A stretch of 64,000 nt of DNA from Protea cynaroides. Taxonomy: Eukaryota; Streptophyta; Magnoliopsida; Proteales; Proteaceae. This document shows positions 1 through 12,300 of this stretch, in pieces. The notes under the pieces were generated by a model. It was not told where the DNA came from, did no database searches, and was given only the letters and a program-made list of their open reading frames with translations. Within the stretch, counting starts at the first letter, position 1. Each line of letters opens with the position of its first letter. Both the position numbers and the translations under genes were made by a program. The DNA is taken from contig CM053271.1 in assembly GCA_028583415.1 (NCBI GenBank), positions 91,282,584 through 91,346,583 on the forward strand, given 5' to 3'.

Positions 1-835
1 CTCAGACTTCTTTCTAAAATCAGGTTCACCATTGTAGTTCTGGTGTGATTAAAGTTTATGCCTATGATTTATGCTTATTTATGATTAAGTTCATTATTCA
101 AGTTGAAGTTTATGCTTAAAAAGATGAGAAATCCTATAGGTTAGGATCTGGATAGTCTATATAGACTGATAAATAGTCCTAATAGAATCTAAGAATGGAT
201 AACCCAATGTGGGTTGAAGTGGATATCCCTAGTGGGTGGATAGTCCATATGGATCAATAGATCTAAATCTGAAAATTCCTCTAAATTTCTTACATATCTT
301 AGGATTTGCCCTAGGAATCAAGATCTGCATAGTTCGACCTTCGGATAAGAATCCGGGTGAGGATTGGTTGAAATCTGGATAACCCGTTCTGGGTGAGATA
401 GGGTTTCCACTTTCAAGCCCAGAAAGGGTTATCCCCATTCTGACCCAGAACGGGTTATCTAGATTTCAACCAATCCTCACCCTGATTCTTATCCGAAGGT
501 CGAACTACGTGGATCTTGATTCCTAGGGTAAATCCTAGGATACGTAGGCAATTTGGAAGAATCTCCAGATTCAGATCCATCGATCCATATAGACTATCCA
601 CCCATTAGGGATATCCACTTCAACCCACATTGGGTTATCCATTCATAGATTCCATTAAGAATGTTTATCAATCTACATGGACTATTCAGATCCTGATCCA
701 TAGGGTTTCTCATCCTTTCTAGTATAAACTTTAACTTGAACAATGACTTAATCATGAATAAGCATAAATTACAGGCATAAAATTTAATCACTCTTAAATT
801 ACGATGGTAAACTTGATTTTTGGAAGAAGTCTGAG
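1..835. repeat. Long imperfect inverted repeat (foldback) built from two LTR-like fragments
   Basis: The left arm (from position 1 to about 405) is the reverse complement of the right arm (about 435-835), with a spacer of only some 30 bp near 405-435. The best-matched part lies around the centre: GGTGAGGATTGGTTGAAATC near 356 and its complement near 463-482. The outermost pairing is the CTCAGACTTCTT at position 1 with its complement at about 823-834, so the left arm may begin outside the window. Both arms resemble the 5' part of the long LTRs at 22500 and 31532, including the phrase 'tcaagttgaagtttatgct'. This looks like two relic LTR fragments lying in opposite orientation. No protein is supported here: the short reading frames mirror each other. 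Confidence 0.8.
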
Positions 836-1112
836 ATACATAGGCAATCTGGAAGATTCCAAATTCAGTTCAGTGAATGATATCAATCTACTTGGTTTGG
901 TTTGGTTCAATAGATAGAGTCTAACATAGGAGGCATAGGAGATCGATCTTGATCGGACGGTTTGGGTGCCTAACCTTTTACCATAAACATAACCTGACAC
1001 TTATCTGATCTCTGAGATAGACCAAAAAGCCAATCTAAAGGTCATGAGTCAATAGAAGTCATATCTTATGATGAGACTATATTTTGAGGTTCTAGACCTT
1101 AATCTAGGTGGT
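836..1112 (-). repeat. Diverged LTR fragment related to the LARD LTR, reverse orientation
   Basis: Read on the minus strand this runs 'accacctagattaaggtctag', 'acttctattgactcatgacc', 'ggttaggcacccaaaccg', in the same order as positions 22586-22760 of the 5' LARD LTR but clearly diverged. It continues the right arm of the foldback at 1-835. It is an old relative of that LTR family, not a gene. Confidence 0.65.
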
Positions 1113-1184
1113 GACTTCAAAATCAAAATATCAAAAATCCCGAGGAAGACGAGATCACCTATCGTATCATGCCCTTATAGGGTG

Positions 1185-1674
1185 ATCTTACACTTATAGC
1201 CTATACCAATGCGGATTGGGCTGGTTGTCATGATGATCAAAAATCCACAAGTTGGTACCGTATCTACTTTGGACCAAACTTGATCTTGTGGAGCACCAAG
1301 AAGTAACCCACTGTAGCTTGTTCCAGTACTGAGGCTGAGTACAAAGGTATTGCAAACACCGCTTTAGAAGTCATGTAGATAAGACACCTTCTCCAAGAAA
1401 TTGGCATCTTCACACTCGAGCACCTACGTTGTGGTGTGACAACATTAGTGCAACTTACCTGACAGCCATCCCAGTCTTACATTCAAGAACAAAGAATGTG
1501 GAAATTGATTATCACTTTGTTCGGGATCAAGTACTAAAGAAACTACTGGATGTGCGATATGTCTGTACTGAAGATCAAACTGTAGATATTATAACAAAGC
1601 CATTATCTAGATCTAGATTTCGTATTATTCATGACAAGCTTACTGTAACTGAAGTACAACAAGACTTGAGGGGA
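1185..1674 (+). pseudogene. Ty1/copia pol remnant, RNase H domain, C-terminal end
   Basis: The plus-strand translation shows the end of a copia polyprotein: a degraded 'TNADWAGCHDDQKSTS' stretch, then 'SSTEAEYKGIANTALEVM', 'CDNISATYL', 'EIDYHFVRDQVL' and 'DIITKPLSRSRF'. These are the usual RNase H landmarks of plant copia elements, including the conserved D, E and D positions. In-frame stops interrupt it (for example after 'WSTKK' and after 'ALEVM') and there is a frame change near 1425. It ends in a polypurine tract (acttgagggg, about 1664-1673) directly before an LTR start. The rest of gag-pol is missing upstream, where the foldback begins. It is non-functional. Confidence 0.85.
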
Positions 1675-1985
1675 TGTATTAGACGTACTGATCCGTTGCC
1701 CAGTAGCAAGAATCAAGGAGCTGACCAAAGAGTCCAACATCCTCCAACAACATCTACAAGATCATCAACAAACTCTCCTAAGTTATCGAATAATTTAAAT
1801 TCAAACAATACAAGGATAATGTCAGGATTACTTTCAAATTCAATTTCAAATTTGAATAAATTTGTTCAGATAAGGACTCTGAACTGTTGTAATCTCTTGT
1901 ACCCATATATAGCTTTGTAAATACAAACTTTATCTCTACATAGATTAAGTGTGAGAAACACACAAATTCAAAACTCTTTCAAATC
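1675..1985 (+). repeat. Copia 3' LTR, probably complete or nearly so
   Basis: It starts with TG immediately after the copia polypurine tract. It carries a TATA-like 'ccatatatagc' near 1902-1912 and then a short transcribed tail with 'gtgagaaacacacaaattc'. The 3' border is uncertain because no matching 5' LTR is in the window; I place it near 'caaatcaca' at about 1985. The long reading frame over 1429-1920 simply runs from pol into this LTR. Confidence 0.6.
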
Positions 1986-2744
1986 ACACCCAATTTTATA
2001 TGACTTAGGCCCTTCTTCAATTTCCTATAGTCCTATAACTACCCTTTTATATGGTGTATAATGAAAAGGGCCAAAACATTCCAAACAATTATATGGGGAA
2101 AGGGACTGAGTACCATGACAACCCTTTTAATATCTTCTAGACCCCCTATAGTATGGTTTAATCTCAACCATCCGTCTTTGTTTGCGATAATATCCCTAAC
2201 ACCCCTTACTTTTGAAAATATGGATTAATCAGACCCCCTTCCTTAATTATTGTTTAAAACTGATGACATGTCACCATCTCAAATTCGTTAATGACAAAAG
2301 TACCCCATCTATAATTTACCCTTTTAATTTTAAAAAACTTAAAAATTTATTTATTGCCTAATAGATATTAGGTTTTCACAAAACGAAAAATGGTTTTTAC
2401 ATTCTTGAACAGAAAATCACAGTCATGGTAGAGTCAAGCAATTTGGTTTCCGTTGATATGGAGATGATATCTCTTGGCAGAAAGGTTGGATTCCAAAATC
2501 ATTGGAGTGATATTTAGAGAATTTCATTTAAGGTGCAGATCTTAAGGTTATTGAATGATTGGAGTTTCAAATCGTTGGTTGATTGATTTATGTGTAGCAT
2601 TTTGATTAGATTTGTTTCTCACTCGCTTGAGTATGGGAGATTTTATCATTTTAGTATTTTAATTCATTCAATATATAAATTTTGAATGCTTTAATTTATG
2701 GTTTTGGATTTTTTTTATTTATTTATGGTCTTGCATTTATCGGA
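1986..2744. other. AT-rich stretch without recognisable gene
   Basis: I see no open frame of note, no splice-flanked exon and no repeat pairing. It separates the copia 3' LTR from the decayed LTR element that starts to be recognisable near 2745. Confidence 0.5.
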
Positions 2745-4780
2745 GGGAACAGAGAATTTGTGAGGCCATCAAAGTGGCATACTTGGTTCTATCATAATAT
2801 ACTTAAATATAATATGTGTGCATTTATAAACTACATCAAAGAAGGATAGTACTCACCCAAGGGTGACATTTTTAAAAATTCTCACTTTTGTGGATGCAGC
2901 AAAGAGTAACATTGTCCACTCAAAGGTGGAAGTGTCAAAAACTTGTACACTCATGCACATGGGTAATGGATCTTGGCTTTAGAGTTTCATTCATCCAAAG
3001 GTGCTTGGATTTTTAAGAGTCATTAGCCATTCGTAGTTATTACACAGTTATTGAGAGGACCGATGTCTATTTTGTCTCAAAGAATGAGTGTATAATTTGG
3101 TTGACTCTCAAAAAGATGGTTTACCTGCATATGTTCAAAATTGTAGATGTTATTTTATTTTGGGTGAATTAATCATGCATGCATTATTTTTGAGCTATTA
3201 TCACGATTAGTATTTCATAGACAGGATGTTAATTCAAGTAAGCAATTTAGTGATATTTTTCTCCCTCTCCGAGATAAATTATAAAAGATGATATGAAAAT
3301 ATTAGAAACTGGTCTAGGATTACTTGAACTAGATGTATTCTTTTAAGAAGTGTTCTATACCTATAAGGTGTTCTATCCATGAAGTCTTGTGTAGTAGCAT
3401 TCAGATTGAATTTATTATAAATGGATTATCTGAGATGAATCCAAAAAAAAATTTGATATTTCTAAAATAAAAAGAGTGAAAAGATAATTTAGTAACTTAG
3501 CTCACTAAATACCAGTTATGATAGGTAATGGTAGTGTAAGGGAGAAATGAAGCTTGAATGAGTAGCTTGAATGAGTTCGTCTTTATTTGCTTAAAAAGAG
3601 GGATCTAGGTATTGTTGAAAGATCATGATGTGACACAAAAAGCAAATTAATTTATAATTGTAAAGCCAAACAGTTTTGGCTGGAAAAGAAAAAGGTCCTG
3701 GGATTAAGTAAAAATGTGTTATGGTTGGTAACTTTAGTGCAAGTCACAGACTAAAGCATATAAATAGTTACGTTTCCTTCACTCCCAATTATATGATTTA
3801 TAGTTGTGGTTTTGTACCCTTAAGGTAATTTCCATGCTAATATGAGTTGTAATGTAAATGTTTCATTTGATTCTAGACGTCTTATGTTGATTACCTACTA
3901 CATGCCCTTAGCATAGGTGTTTAGGATCTATAATTGTATAAAATTATATTTTATTAGTCCAAAGCTGCCATTGGTGTTAAAAGATGAGTAGTTGTCTATG
4001 GACAACAAAAGTGTGAGCACTGTTAGGTTTACTAAAGGACTTGAACAATCATAGGTTCAAATTGGTTATTCAAGACATAATTTGATCCATAGGATAGAGT
4101 GTGACAATTAAATAAAGCTAAACAAGTAGCAAATGATTAAGTAAGGAGAGAATTTATAATGGCTTAGCTTATAGCCTTTGTAGTGGGTATTCTAGGATAA
4201 GTTATAATCACAGATCCTTTGACGAAGGCTTAGGTCCGTGAGAGTCTTTTATTATGCTCAGTCAGTGGAAGACTCTTTACGTTTATGTTCTGACATTGTT
4301 TGCCTGTGTTTGATTATATTGTCTATGGTTTGATGGATATAATTTTGTAATCATAGTTTTGTTTACTTTAGCATTTGCATTATTTCTATTTTTCTCACGT
4401 AGTTATATGTTTGACATGCCAAATGAATGTGGTGATATTTAACCGATGTAACAAGACAATATTCAGCCAGGGTTATAAATGTTATATTTAGCCAAAGAGT
4501 ACACAACATTATTTAGCCAAAGAATGAAGACGGTGTCTAGCCAAAGTATGGTATTATGTTTTCGTATTATTTAATACCATGATTTATTGCCTATAAAAGT
4601 TTTGAGGCATTTTGATTAAAGGTTTTTTAATTAAGTATTTGAATTAACATGAGAGTTTATTTCATGCATTATCTTAGGTGATTCATATATTGAATAGACA
4701 TTTGTTGTGGATGACAGAAGGATGTACATAGTATATTGAAATGTATTTTTCGATGTTGCTCAGCATTGGTAGGTTTGATG

Positions 4781-5326
4781 TAAGGGTGTTAATCATGCGG
4801 TTTCAGTTTAATGGTGCAGTTCGGTTTTGTTTCAGTATGTAATGAGTAAAACTAAAACTAAACCATTTATTAAATGGTTTCAAAATGCTTACCAAAATTG
4901 ATTATTAATTGGTTTTGATTTTTCAGTTTTTAAATGGTTTCATTGTCAGGATGGAGAGGGAGAGGAAGAGAGTTAAGAACAAAGTAGAGGGAAAACCAAC
5001 GAAATCATTAAAATAATTAAAATCACATATAAAAGTGGACTTATGATTTAAAAGCATGCCATGTGAAAAACATTAAAATATAATTTATTTCTACAAAAGT
5101 AAATATTTTGCAATAAGAGATTAAAATAAAAGATTTAGTCGGTTTTAACAGTTCTAAATAATCGATTTAAATGGTTTCATTCTTGAAATCAGAATCAAAC
5201 CATTTAACTAAACAATTTCATTTCTCAAACCAATATCGAACCATTTAATAATCAGTTTCACAGTTTTACTTTAAATGGTTCAGTTTGATTTTAGTATACA
5301 GTACAATTTTATTTTTTACACCCTTA
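4781..5326. mobile_element. hAT-like MITE with 8-bp target duplication
   Basis: The ends are TAAGGGTGT and ACACCCTTA, a 9-bp terminal inverted repeat. The flanking octamers GTTTGATG (4773-4780) and GCTTGATG (5327-5334) match at 7 of 8 positions. The related element copy at about 14020-14030 reads straight through ('tagacttgatggatg') without this block, an empty site that confirms the insertion and its borders. The interior has several inverted copies of an AAATGGTTTCA-like motif and no coding capacity. An 8-bp duplication and a T/CAGGGGTGT-type end are typical of hAT-derived MITEs. Confidence 0.85.
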
Positions 5327-5428
5327 GCTTGATGGATGGATCAAAGTTAGTAACAGATTAGTGTGTTGGATTCCATGGCCACACTGATTGATGGTGGTTT
5401 TATAATTAATGTAACCCAAGTAGGTGAT

Positions 5429-5834
5429 TGTTGAAATATTATAGACTTAATTAATTACCTAATCAGTTAATTAGTGAGAATTCAATTAGCATGGTAAGAC
5501 TGGTTTGGTTTGATTAGTCACATGGTTAAGATAGGTATTGTGGGAAAGGGTTTAAGATTAGGGTTATGATAATATTCTATAAATACTGGGTCATGAGTCC
5601 CCATAGTTTCAGTTTATAAAAAGAAAATTCTCTGCAATCATTAGCAAGAAATCTTGGGATATCCTTTAGAGGTTGTGGAAGACTGTGATCAAAGATAGAT
5701 CAAAGCTTGGAGCGTAGAAGAAATCAATAGGTATGTCTTTATGATTCATTGTTGATCACATCTCCATTGTGTTTAGGGTTCTTGTATGAATTGTTATAGG
5801 TTTGGTTGAAACCCTAATCATATAAAAGTCTAAT
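5429..5834 (+). repeat. 3' LTR of the decayed element
   Basis: It begins TGTTGAAATATT right after the purine-rich aagtaggtgat and aligns along its length with the LTRs at 10473 and 14117: 'ttaattaattacctaat', 'ggatatcctttagaggttgtgg', 'gatcaaagcttgga', 'gaaaccctaat'. A 'ctataaatactgggt' TATA-like motif lies near 5578. It is more diverged than the two copies at 10-14 kb are from each other. Confidence 0.75.
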
Positions 5835-6133
5835 AGTTTCAACCTGGCAAAGGATAGTACTCAAAAAACCAATATGGGATCATTGTCGGATCACTACGAA
5901 ACCAATGATAGAGTGATACGTGGTCAATATTAAATTAAAAGGTATTAAAAGAATGAAGGTTATGAGTATTGTATTTGTCGATCCGATCCCAATACTTAAA
6001 ACCATACTAGCGACAACCTCAAAGAAAACATTATTTAATTCCTTGAGAAACCAAATATTCCTTATAATAAACATGACTCAACCATACTACTTAATAATCA
6101 ATGAAAACCAATCAAAAGAATATTATTTTTTGA
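5835..6133. other. 3' flank of the phosphatase gene, no gene seen
   Basis: This contains the presumed 3' UTR and polyadenylation region of the minus-strand phosphatase gene. A fragment near 5968-6010 ('gtcgatccgatcccaatacttaa') resembles the repeat debris near 16760-16930 in intron 1. The short frames on both strands are not supported. Confidence 0.4.
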
Positions 6134-6329
6134 TCATATAGAGATGGTAGTTTCAGTCGTTGGGTACCAATATCTGTTATGAAACCATAGTGAATCAGCT
6201 TCCACTGCATATCCATCTTGGTTACGGTTCCAACTGAAGTAAGCATGCGTCCGATTCTTAATAGAAAACATACCATGACCAAAACTTGATTCACGAAATG
6301 CAGAATAACTTGGTTGTGGCTCTGTCATG
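6134..6329 (-). CDS. PAP: Phosphatase exon 8: C-terminus and stop
   Basis: This encodes (N)MTEPQPSYSAFRESSFG through NRYWYPTTETTISI and a TGA stop at 6134-6136. The acceptor is ATTATGTAG|CATGAC. MTEPQPSYSA.RE.SFGH and AVEADS.WF.NR.W are conserved C-terminal PAP phrases, so the end is complete. Confidence 0.94.
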
Positions 6330-9300
6330 CTACATAATTATTAAGAACAAAAAAAATACATTAATTTACATTGAAAATAAGAAACAAATCAAAAGGTAAC
6401 AAGTCCATATAAATTGATCTTACTTGGTTGCGAGTCCTTCAATATTTCCTCCATCACCAATTGTAATGTATACAGGTGAAAATTTGTTGCTTACGGGGGT
6501 ACATAGACCATTTGTTATGTTGTATGCATTATTTGATATACGTTTCTGTATAATAGATATCATCATTAAATAGAAGAGTAATTAGCATACATTTTTTTTT
6601 TGACAAAAATATAGAAAATCTATCAAAAATTTGAAAGAATGTCTACATGAGTTATTTACTCTAATATTTATCTATTAAAGATGATCATTTAATCTATTGA
6701 ATATAACATTCATATAAAATTATAGGTTATTTGAAGGTTCAAACAAATAATTGGACTCGGTTTTATATATGAGTGGTGTACACATCCTCCCCTTCTCCCT
6801 ACCTGATAGTGGAAAACAACGGTTGTGTATATGCATTGATCATATATTGTAGAACTTAGAATTCAATTATGAAGCTTAGGATCTGCTAAATATCTCTGTT
6901 TTTCTCTCTTTTGAATTTTCTTAAAGAAATCTTTCAGCTCTTTTGCTGTAGGACTTTATCAGGTTGGTTCCTAAGTTCAAAAATTCTGCCAGAGGATTTT
7001 TTATTTTGCTTGATGTAGAATCATATATCTTACAAAACAAAATTAGAACAAAAAAAACTAATTTTGATTTTGAGAATAAATTTAGGTGACTCTTTTGGCA
7101 AAAGATTTCGTGCTCAATCATGCATATACATGATCGTGGTTTCTGCCATCGAAAAGAGTAAAAGGGTGGATGTGTAATATTAAATCTATACCTCCTACTG
7201 AAACAAAGGGTTCAATACATGACCATGTACATGGTCGTGCATGAAACCTTTTGCTTTAAAGTACTCAATACACTGGCCATGTACATGGTCATGTATTGAA
7301 CCCTTTGTTTCAGTTGGAGTTACATATTTAATATTACACATCCACCCTTTTGCTTTTTCCGATGGTGAAAACCACGATCATGTATATGCATGATCGAGCA
7401 CACAACCTTTTGCCAAAAGAGTCACCTAAATTTATTCTCAAATTCAAGCTTAGATTTTTTGTTCTAATTTTGTTCCATAAAATAGATGATTCTATATCAA
7501 GCAAAATAAAAAATCCCTTGGCAAAATTCATGAACTTAGGAACCAACCTGATGAAGTCCTACAGCAAAAGAGCTGAAAGATTTCTTTAAGAAAATACAAA
7601 ATAGGGAAAACAGAGATATTTAATAGATCCTAAGCTTCATAATTGATTTTTAAGTTCTACAATATATGATCAATGCAACATTGATTTGGTTGTGGCTCTC
7701 CTCATGGAAGACCTTGTTACAACATTTAGTAGAGTTTAGTTTGTAAAATAAAAATTACTGGATTTTCAATCCTATCTCCTTTGTTAATCTTTGATATCAT
7801 TTCTTTTAGTGTAGTGGCAAGAAAGAATAAGAAAATAAACTATAGATTTCAAAAGTTAGGTAAGTTACCTTTTGGTCCTTAAAGATTAGAAATAGTATAA
7901 CAATGAAAAAAAAAAAAAAAACCCCATGCACAAGAGGCTAACTAGAGTAATTAGGCACACCAAATCTGAGAGGAAATACTAGAAGAGCCACTATAGTTCC
8001 CACTTATGGCATTACCATCAGGAGGAAAAACGCATCCGCTCTCCACCCAGTTAGTAAAATCAAAACCGTGGAAGGCTTGAGCGTATAAAAGAAATAAAAA
8101 TCTAACTAATATTACCATATAATATAATTTAATAACTCAAAAAAATCCTCATGGCATAAACAATAACAAAGAAACCTTATCCCAACTAATTGACGTTAAT
8201 TACATGCATCCTTACCAAAATCGCCATGATATAAACTATAAAAAATATTAAAAAAAAAAAAAGAAAAGAAAAGAAGGTAGTGCATTCAATGACTAAAATT
8301 TTGAAACAAAAAAAAAATATAAAGAGAAAAGATAATAACTTACAGATCTTTCATAAGCGTGAACATGACCAGCAAATACAACATCAACATTGTATTGTAT
8401 AAACCAAGACTCAAACATTACTCTCATGGTTTCCCCTTCCATATAGTGATAGTTGTAGCTATTATACCATGGTGAATGTACAAGAACAATCAACCAAGGT
8501 GTTTCAGTTCTATCAACCTTGGGTAACTCTTGTTCCAGCCAGGTGTATTGAGGTGTGTATTTTCCTACAAATAGAAAATATTATATGTTATTATGAAATA
8601 TCTTTATATGTTTATACAATCAATCTAATTTCCATTAATAAATTGAGTTGTAATTGAAGGTGTTAGGATTACACTTGATAAGGACCTTCTCTAGTTGTCA
8701 CTAAGTAATGAGATTGAATCCTACCTTTACTTCTACTCACATTTTTATTCAGAACAATCTGAAATTTCTACATGTTATTTTAAATGTTTTAAAAGTTATT
8801 TTTCATTTGATACCAAGTGCAATATAATAGTCATTAAATAAACAAGGAAAAAGTCTTGTACATTATGGTCATATAATTGAGATAAACTCTTAAATTTGTC
8901 ATGTGATTTATACAGTTCATCCTCATCTATGCAATGCTTATAATGATTAAATGAATATTCTAAAGGAAAAAACCATGATCAGCTTTAGTTAGCTACACAA
9001 TTTCATAACATAATATATATTTCTAATTTAAAATATTTTATAGGAAAAACTATAACTTAAATCTTTTTGTCCATCCCAAACATTTTTAGATTGAGCAACA
9101 TAATTTTATATGTTATAGAATTTAACAACCATCCTTACCATATGCTGAATATGATGATAGAACAATTATATATGCTGAAGCCCGCTTGATTGAATACCAA
9201 AATGGAGCAGTACTACCTGAAGAGTTATATGGCACATGATAACGACTTGAATAAGGTTTGAAAGGTACAGTTTCACCCTGCGACAAGATCATCATTGTCA

Positions 9301-12300
9301 TTTTACTTTTGTATTTATAAGGAAAATATTGTTGTAAAAAGGATTGATGAAAAAAAAAAATTGTTAACCTTACTTTTTTTGTTCTTATAATATAACATAA
9401 TTTTTCCCATGAGGATATATCCTGTTATTTCATATGTCCAAAAAATGTGTAATGACAATGACATCTTTCATAATGAATGCCATTTTTTTACGCTTATCTT
9501 GAGTAACTTTCAGGACACTCCATGTATAATAAAAAAAAAGAAAGTTACAATTTCTAAGTTCACCTCTTTCGTGGCATCAAGTTGCATCCATTTTTATATC
9601 ATGTGCATTGTAATTAAATTTCTTGTCTTCATAAAACACACCAAATATTATAATTGAATAGTCTAAGATACCAATAGAATCAAAGCTAAGATTAATAAAT
9701 AGATGTGGTAGTATTCAAACTCTAATGTTCCATGGATTTTATATTTGCAAAGGTTCCTATATGTTCAGAGTCCAGTCACGAGCCCCCCAAAAAAAGTATA
9801 AGCAATTTCTGGGGAAAGCTAAACATTTATTTAGTGATCCGGTTTTTATACATGGGTAGCCATGTACATACATGGTCATACAACAGGTCCTTTACCTTAT
9901 AGAAGCCATGGACTGTACATACATGATCGTGCATAAAACCTTTTGTCTTTACTTTATACTTAAAAAAAATGAACCTTTTTCTATCACATTCACTCACACA
10001 CACAAATAAATAAATAAATAGATTTGTAGTTCTTACAAGCAGAGGCTCAAAATCAATCTCATGGTTTCCTGCAGTCCATATCCAAGGTTGATAAGCTACA
10101 CTTCTTTCAGTAAATCTGCCCCATGTATCCCACTTGACATTGTCATGAAATGGCCAATCATCTGCATAAGAGAGGTCACCTACATACAATACTGTCTTTC
10201 CCTTTAGGGGACTTTGTTCATAATGAGTTAGTGTTTTATTTGAATCATATGTCTGACCAAGATCACCTGCAATGTATAACATGAGGGCTAAATACATTAA
10301 TAAGAAAGTCTTACTTTGCACTACTCACAGGCGCAAAACATCTAATTAATAAATAGATTGGCAAACTAGAAAAGCACGTGTTATTAAGGAATCATCACCT
10401 CATCTTAAATAGGTTGGGCTTGGATTATGGGCAGACATCACCTAATGTTATGTCTAATGATCTTGACTAAGTTGTTAGATTTATGTGGGCTTAATTAATT
10501 ACCTAAACTAGTTAATTCAGTGGGAGTCTGATTGACACGATAGAACCGGTTTGGTATGGTTTGTCACATGATATGAGATAGGTTTGGTAACCCTAACTCT
10601 ATTGTGGGAAGGGTTTTAGGGTTACAATAGTAATTTATAAATACCGGGTTAGTCCCTATAGCCACAATTAATGAAGTTCTCTATGCACCTATTAGCAAAA
10701 GACATAAGGATATCCTCTGGAGGTTGTGAAAGACTATAGTCGAAGGATTTCGATCAAAGCTTGAAAACTCATGGAGCATAGAGAAATCAGCCTATATAAA
10801 CAGGTATGTTTTTATGATTAATTGATTATGCGTTTTCCATTGTGTTCTAGGGTAACTGTATGAATTGGAATGTGTTTAGTTGAAACCTTAATAATATAAA
10901 TATTTAACAGTTTGTTTCAGAGTCAACCATACAGACCTAGGATCAATGAGGATTGATTGTAAAGACCTATAAGTGAATGGTTGAATTGAAAGATAAATTC
11001 TTCTCAAGTTTTGGATCGAATCTGTTGGAGTTTCCCATCGATAAAATTTTTTCGATCAACAAAACAAGTTGAGCCATATACCATTGGAAAAAGGATGACG
11101 AAATGGAACCGGGGATATAAAAATAGCCGGCACAGCCGCCGGACACGCCCTCACTCTCCGGCAGTAGCCGCAAGTGGATCTTACTCTTGGGAAGAAATAA
11201 AAAAAAAAAAAACTGACAGCAGTTCATCGTCGGGTTAGCTCTGAGATAACTTGAAAACCTTAATCCAAGTCAACTCAAGCTCAACCCGGGCAGGGAGAAC
11301 CGAGCTAGGCTAGGCCATTTTGTATTGGGTTCAGGGCTAGCCCAGAGCAGGCTAGCTCGAGCCTAGAACAGATTTTGGGTCAATCCGACCCAGATCAAAG
11401 CCTGACCCAAGACCATATTACACATGTGGCTCACATGTGTGAGTTGGCCAACGAACTCGTGGACTAGTATTCGGGTTGGTCAACTAGCCCGAAGACCCCA
11501 CCTGGAAGCCTCGATTTCATACCCGATGGGGTGACCCATTGACCCAAAAATCTTGACCCATTAACCCATTTGGTCTTACCATATGAATCAATGGGTAGGC
11601 TGATGGTTTTAAGTAACTCAGGACGTTTGGTTCTGGTCTGAACCAAAGTCTATTTAAAAATAAATAAATAAATAAATAAAGGAAAGGAAAGGGTATATAT
11701 TCGGTTCGGGGTGAACCGAACCAAGCTGAGCAAAATGAATCAATGCCAGATCGCTAGGTTCAGATCGAGCTGAACCGAACTGACCCTGACAAGGTTCTTA
11801 AGGGTCTGTTTGGTTTTTGTTTTTAATAAAAAGGACATTAAACTGTGATTTTGGGAGTTAGGAGGGTCGGATTGACCTCTGGCTTATTCCATTGGATTCC
11901 ATTTTTTATGCTCTTCAATCTGAGGTATATATTGGTATATTATGATACATTGGGAAACATGTTATCATAGAAAAATATCCTATGGGTATTTTATTTGCAG
12001 TGGTTATGCTGATTTTTCTTAAATTTATTGTATCAAATTGATTGTTGAGTTATTGTACATGATTATTTGAATGTTTAGACCTATAAGTTTATGTTAATAA
12101 AACATTCATGGTATCCCACAAGTGCTACAGATTGAGATTTGTTTATATTATGGTCAAATTTGGTGTGACCACCAAAGTGGCAACCTGTTTCATTATGATG
12201 TGTTCAAATTTAAATGTCTGTGTTAGTAAATGCTTCAGAAGGATATCGTTCACCCGAATGTGACATTGTCCAAGTATGTTCAAACTAGGGTTTGTTGCTA

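Larger units (their letters stand above)
2745..5834 (+). mobile_element. Decayed non-coding LTR element (same family as the element at 10473), 5' truncated
   Basis: The sequence is collinear with 12150-14568 of the complete relative in the phosphatase gene. Shared landmarks are 'ccatcaaagtggcat' (about 2765), 'tggatgcagcaaagagt' (about 2894), 'atatttagccaaagagtac' (near 4488) and 'gtgtgttggattccatggcc' (about 5361). A polypurine-like tract (aagtaggtgat) precedes the 3' LTR at 5429. No 5' LTR is recognisable near 2 kb, so the copy is truncated. It contains only short traces that might once have been coding (a 'DPLTKA'-like reading near 4215). A 546 bp MITE is inserted at 4781. Confidence 0.7.

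Noticed and set aside
6921..7589. Two similar predicted proteins on opposite strands (minus 6921-7121 and plus 7350-7589)
   Set aside because: They are the same sequence in the two arms of the 849 bp foldback, so duplication is not evidence of selection.
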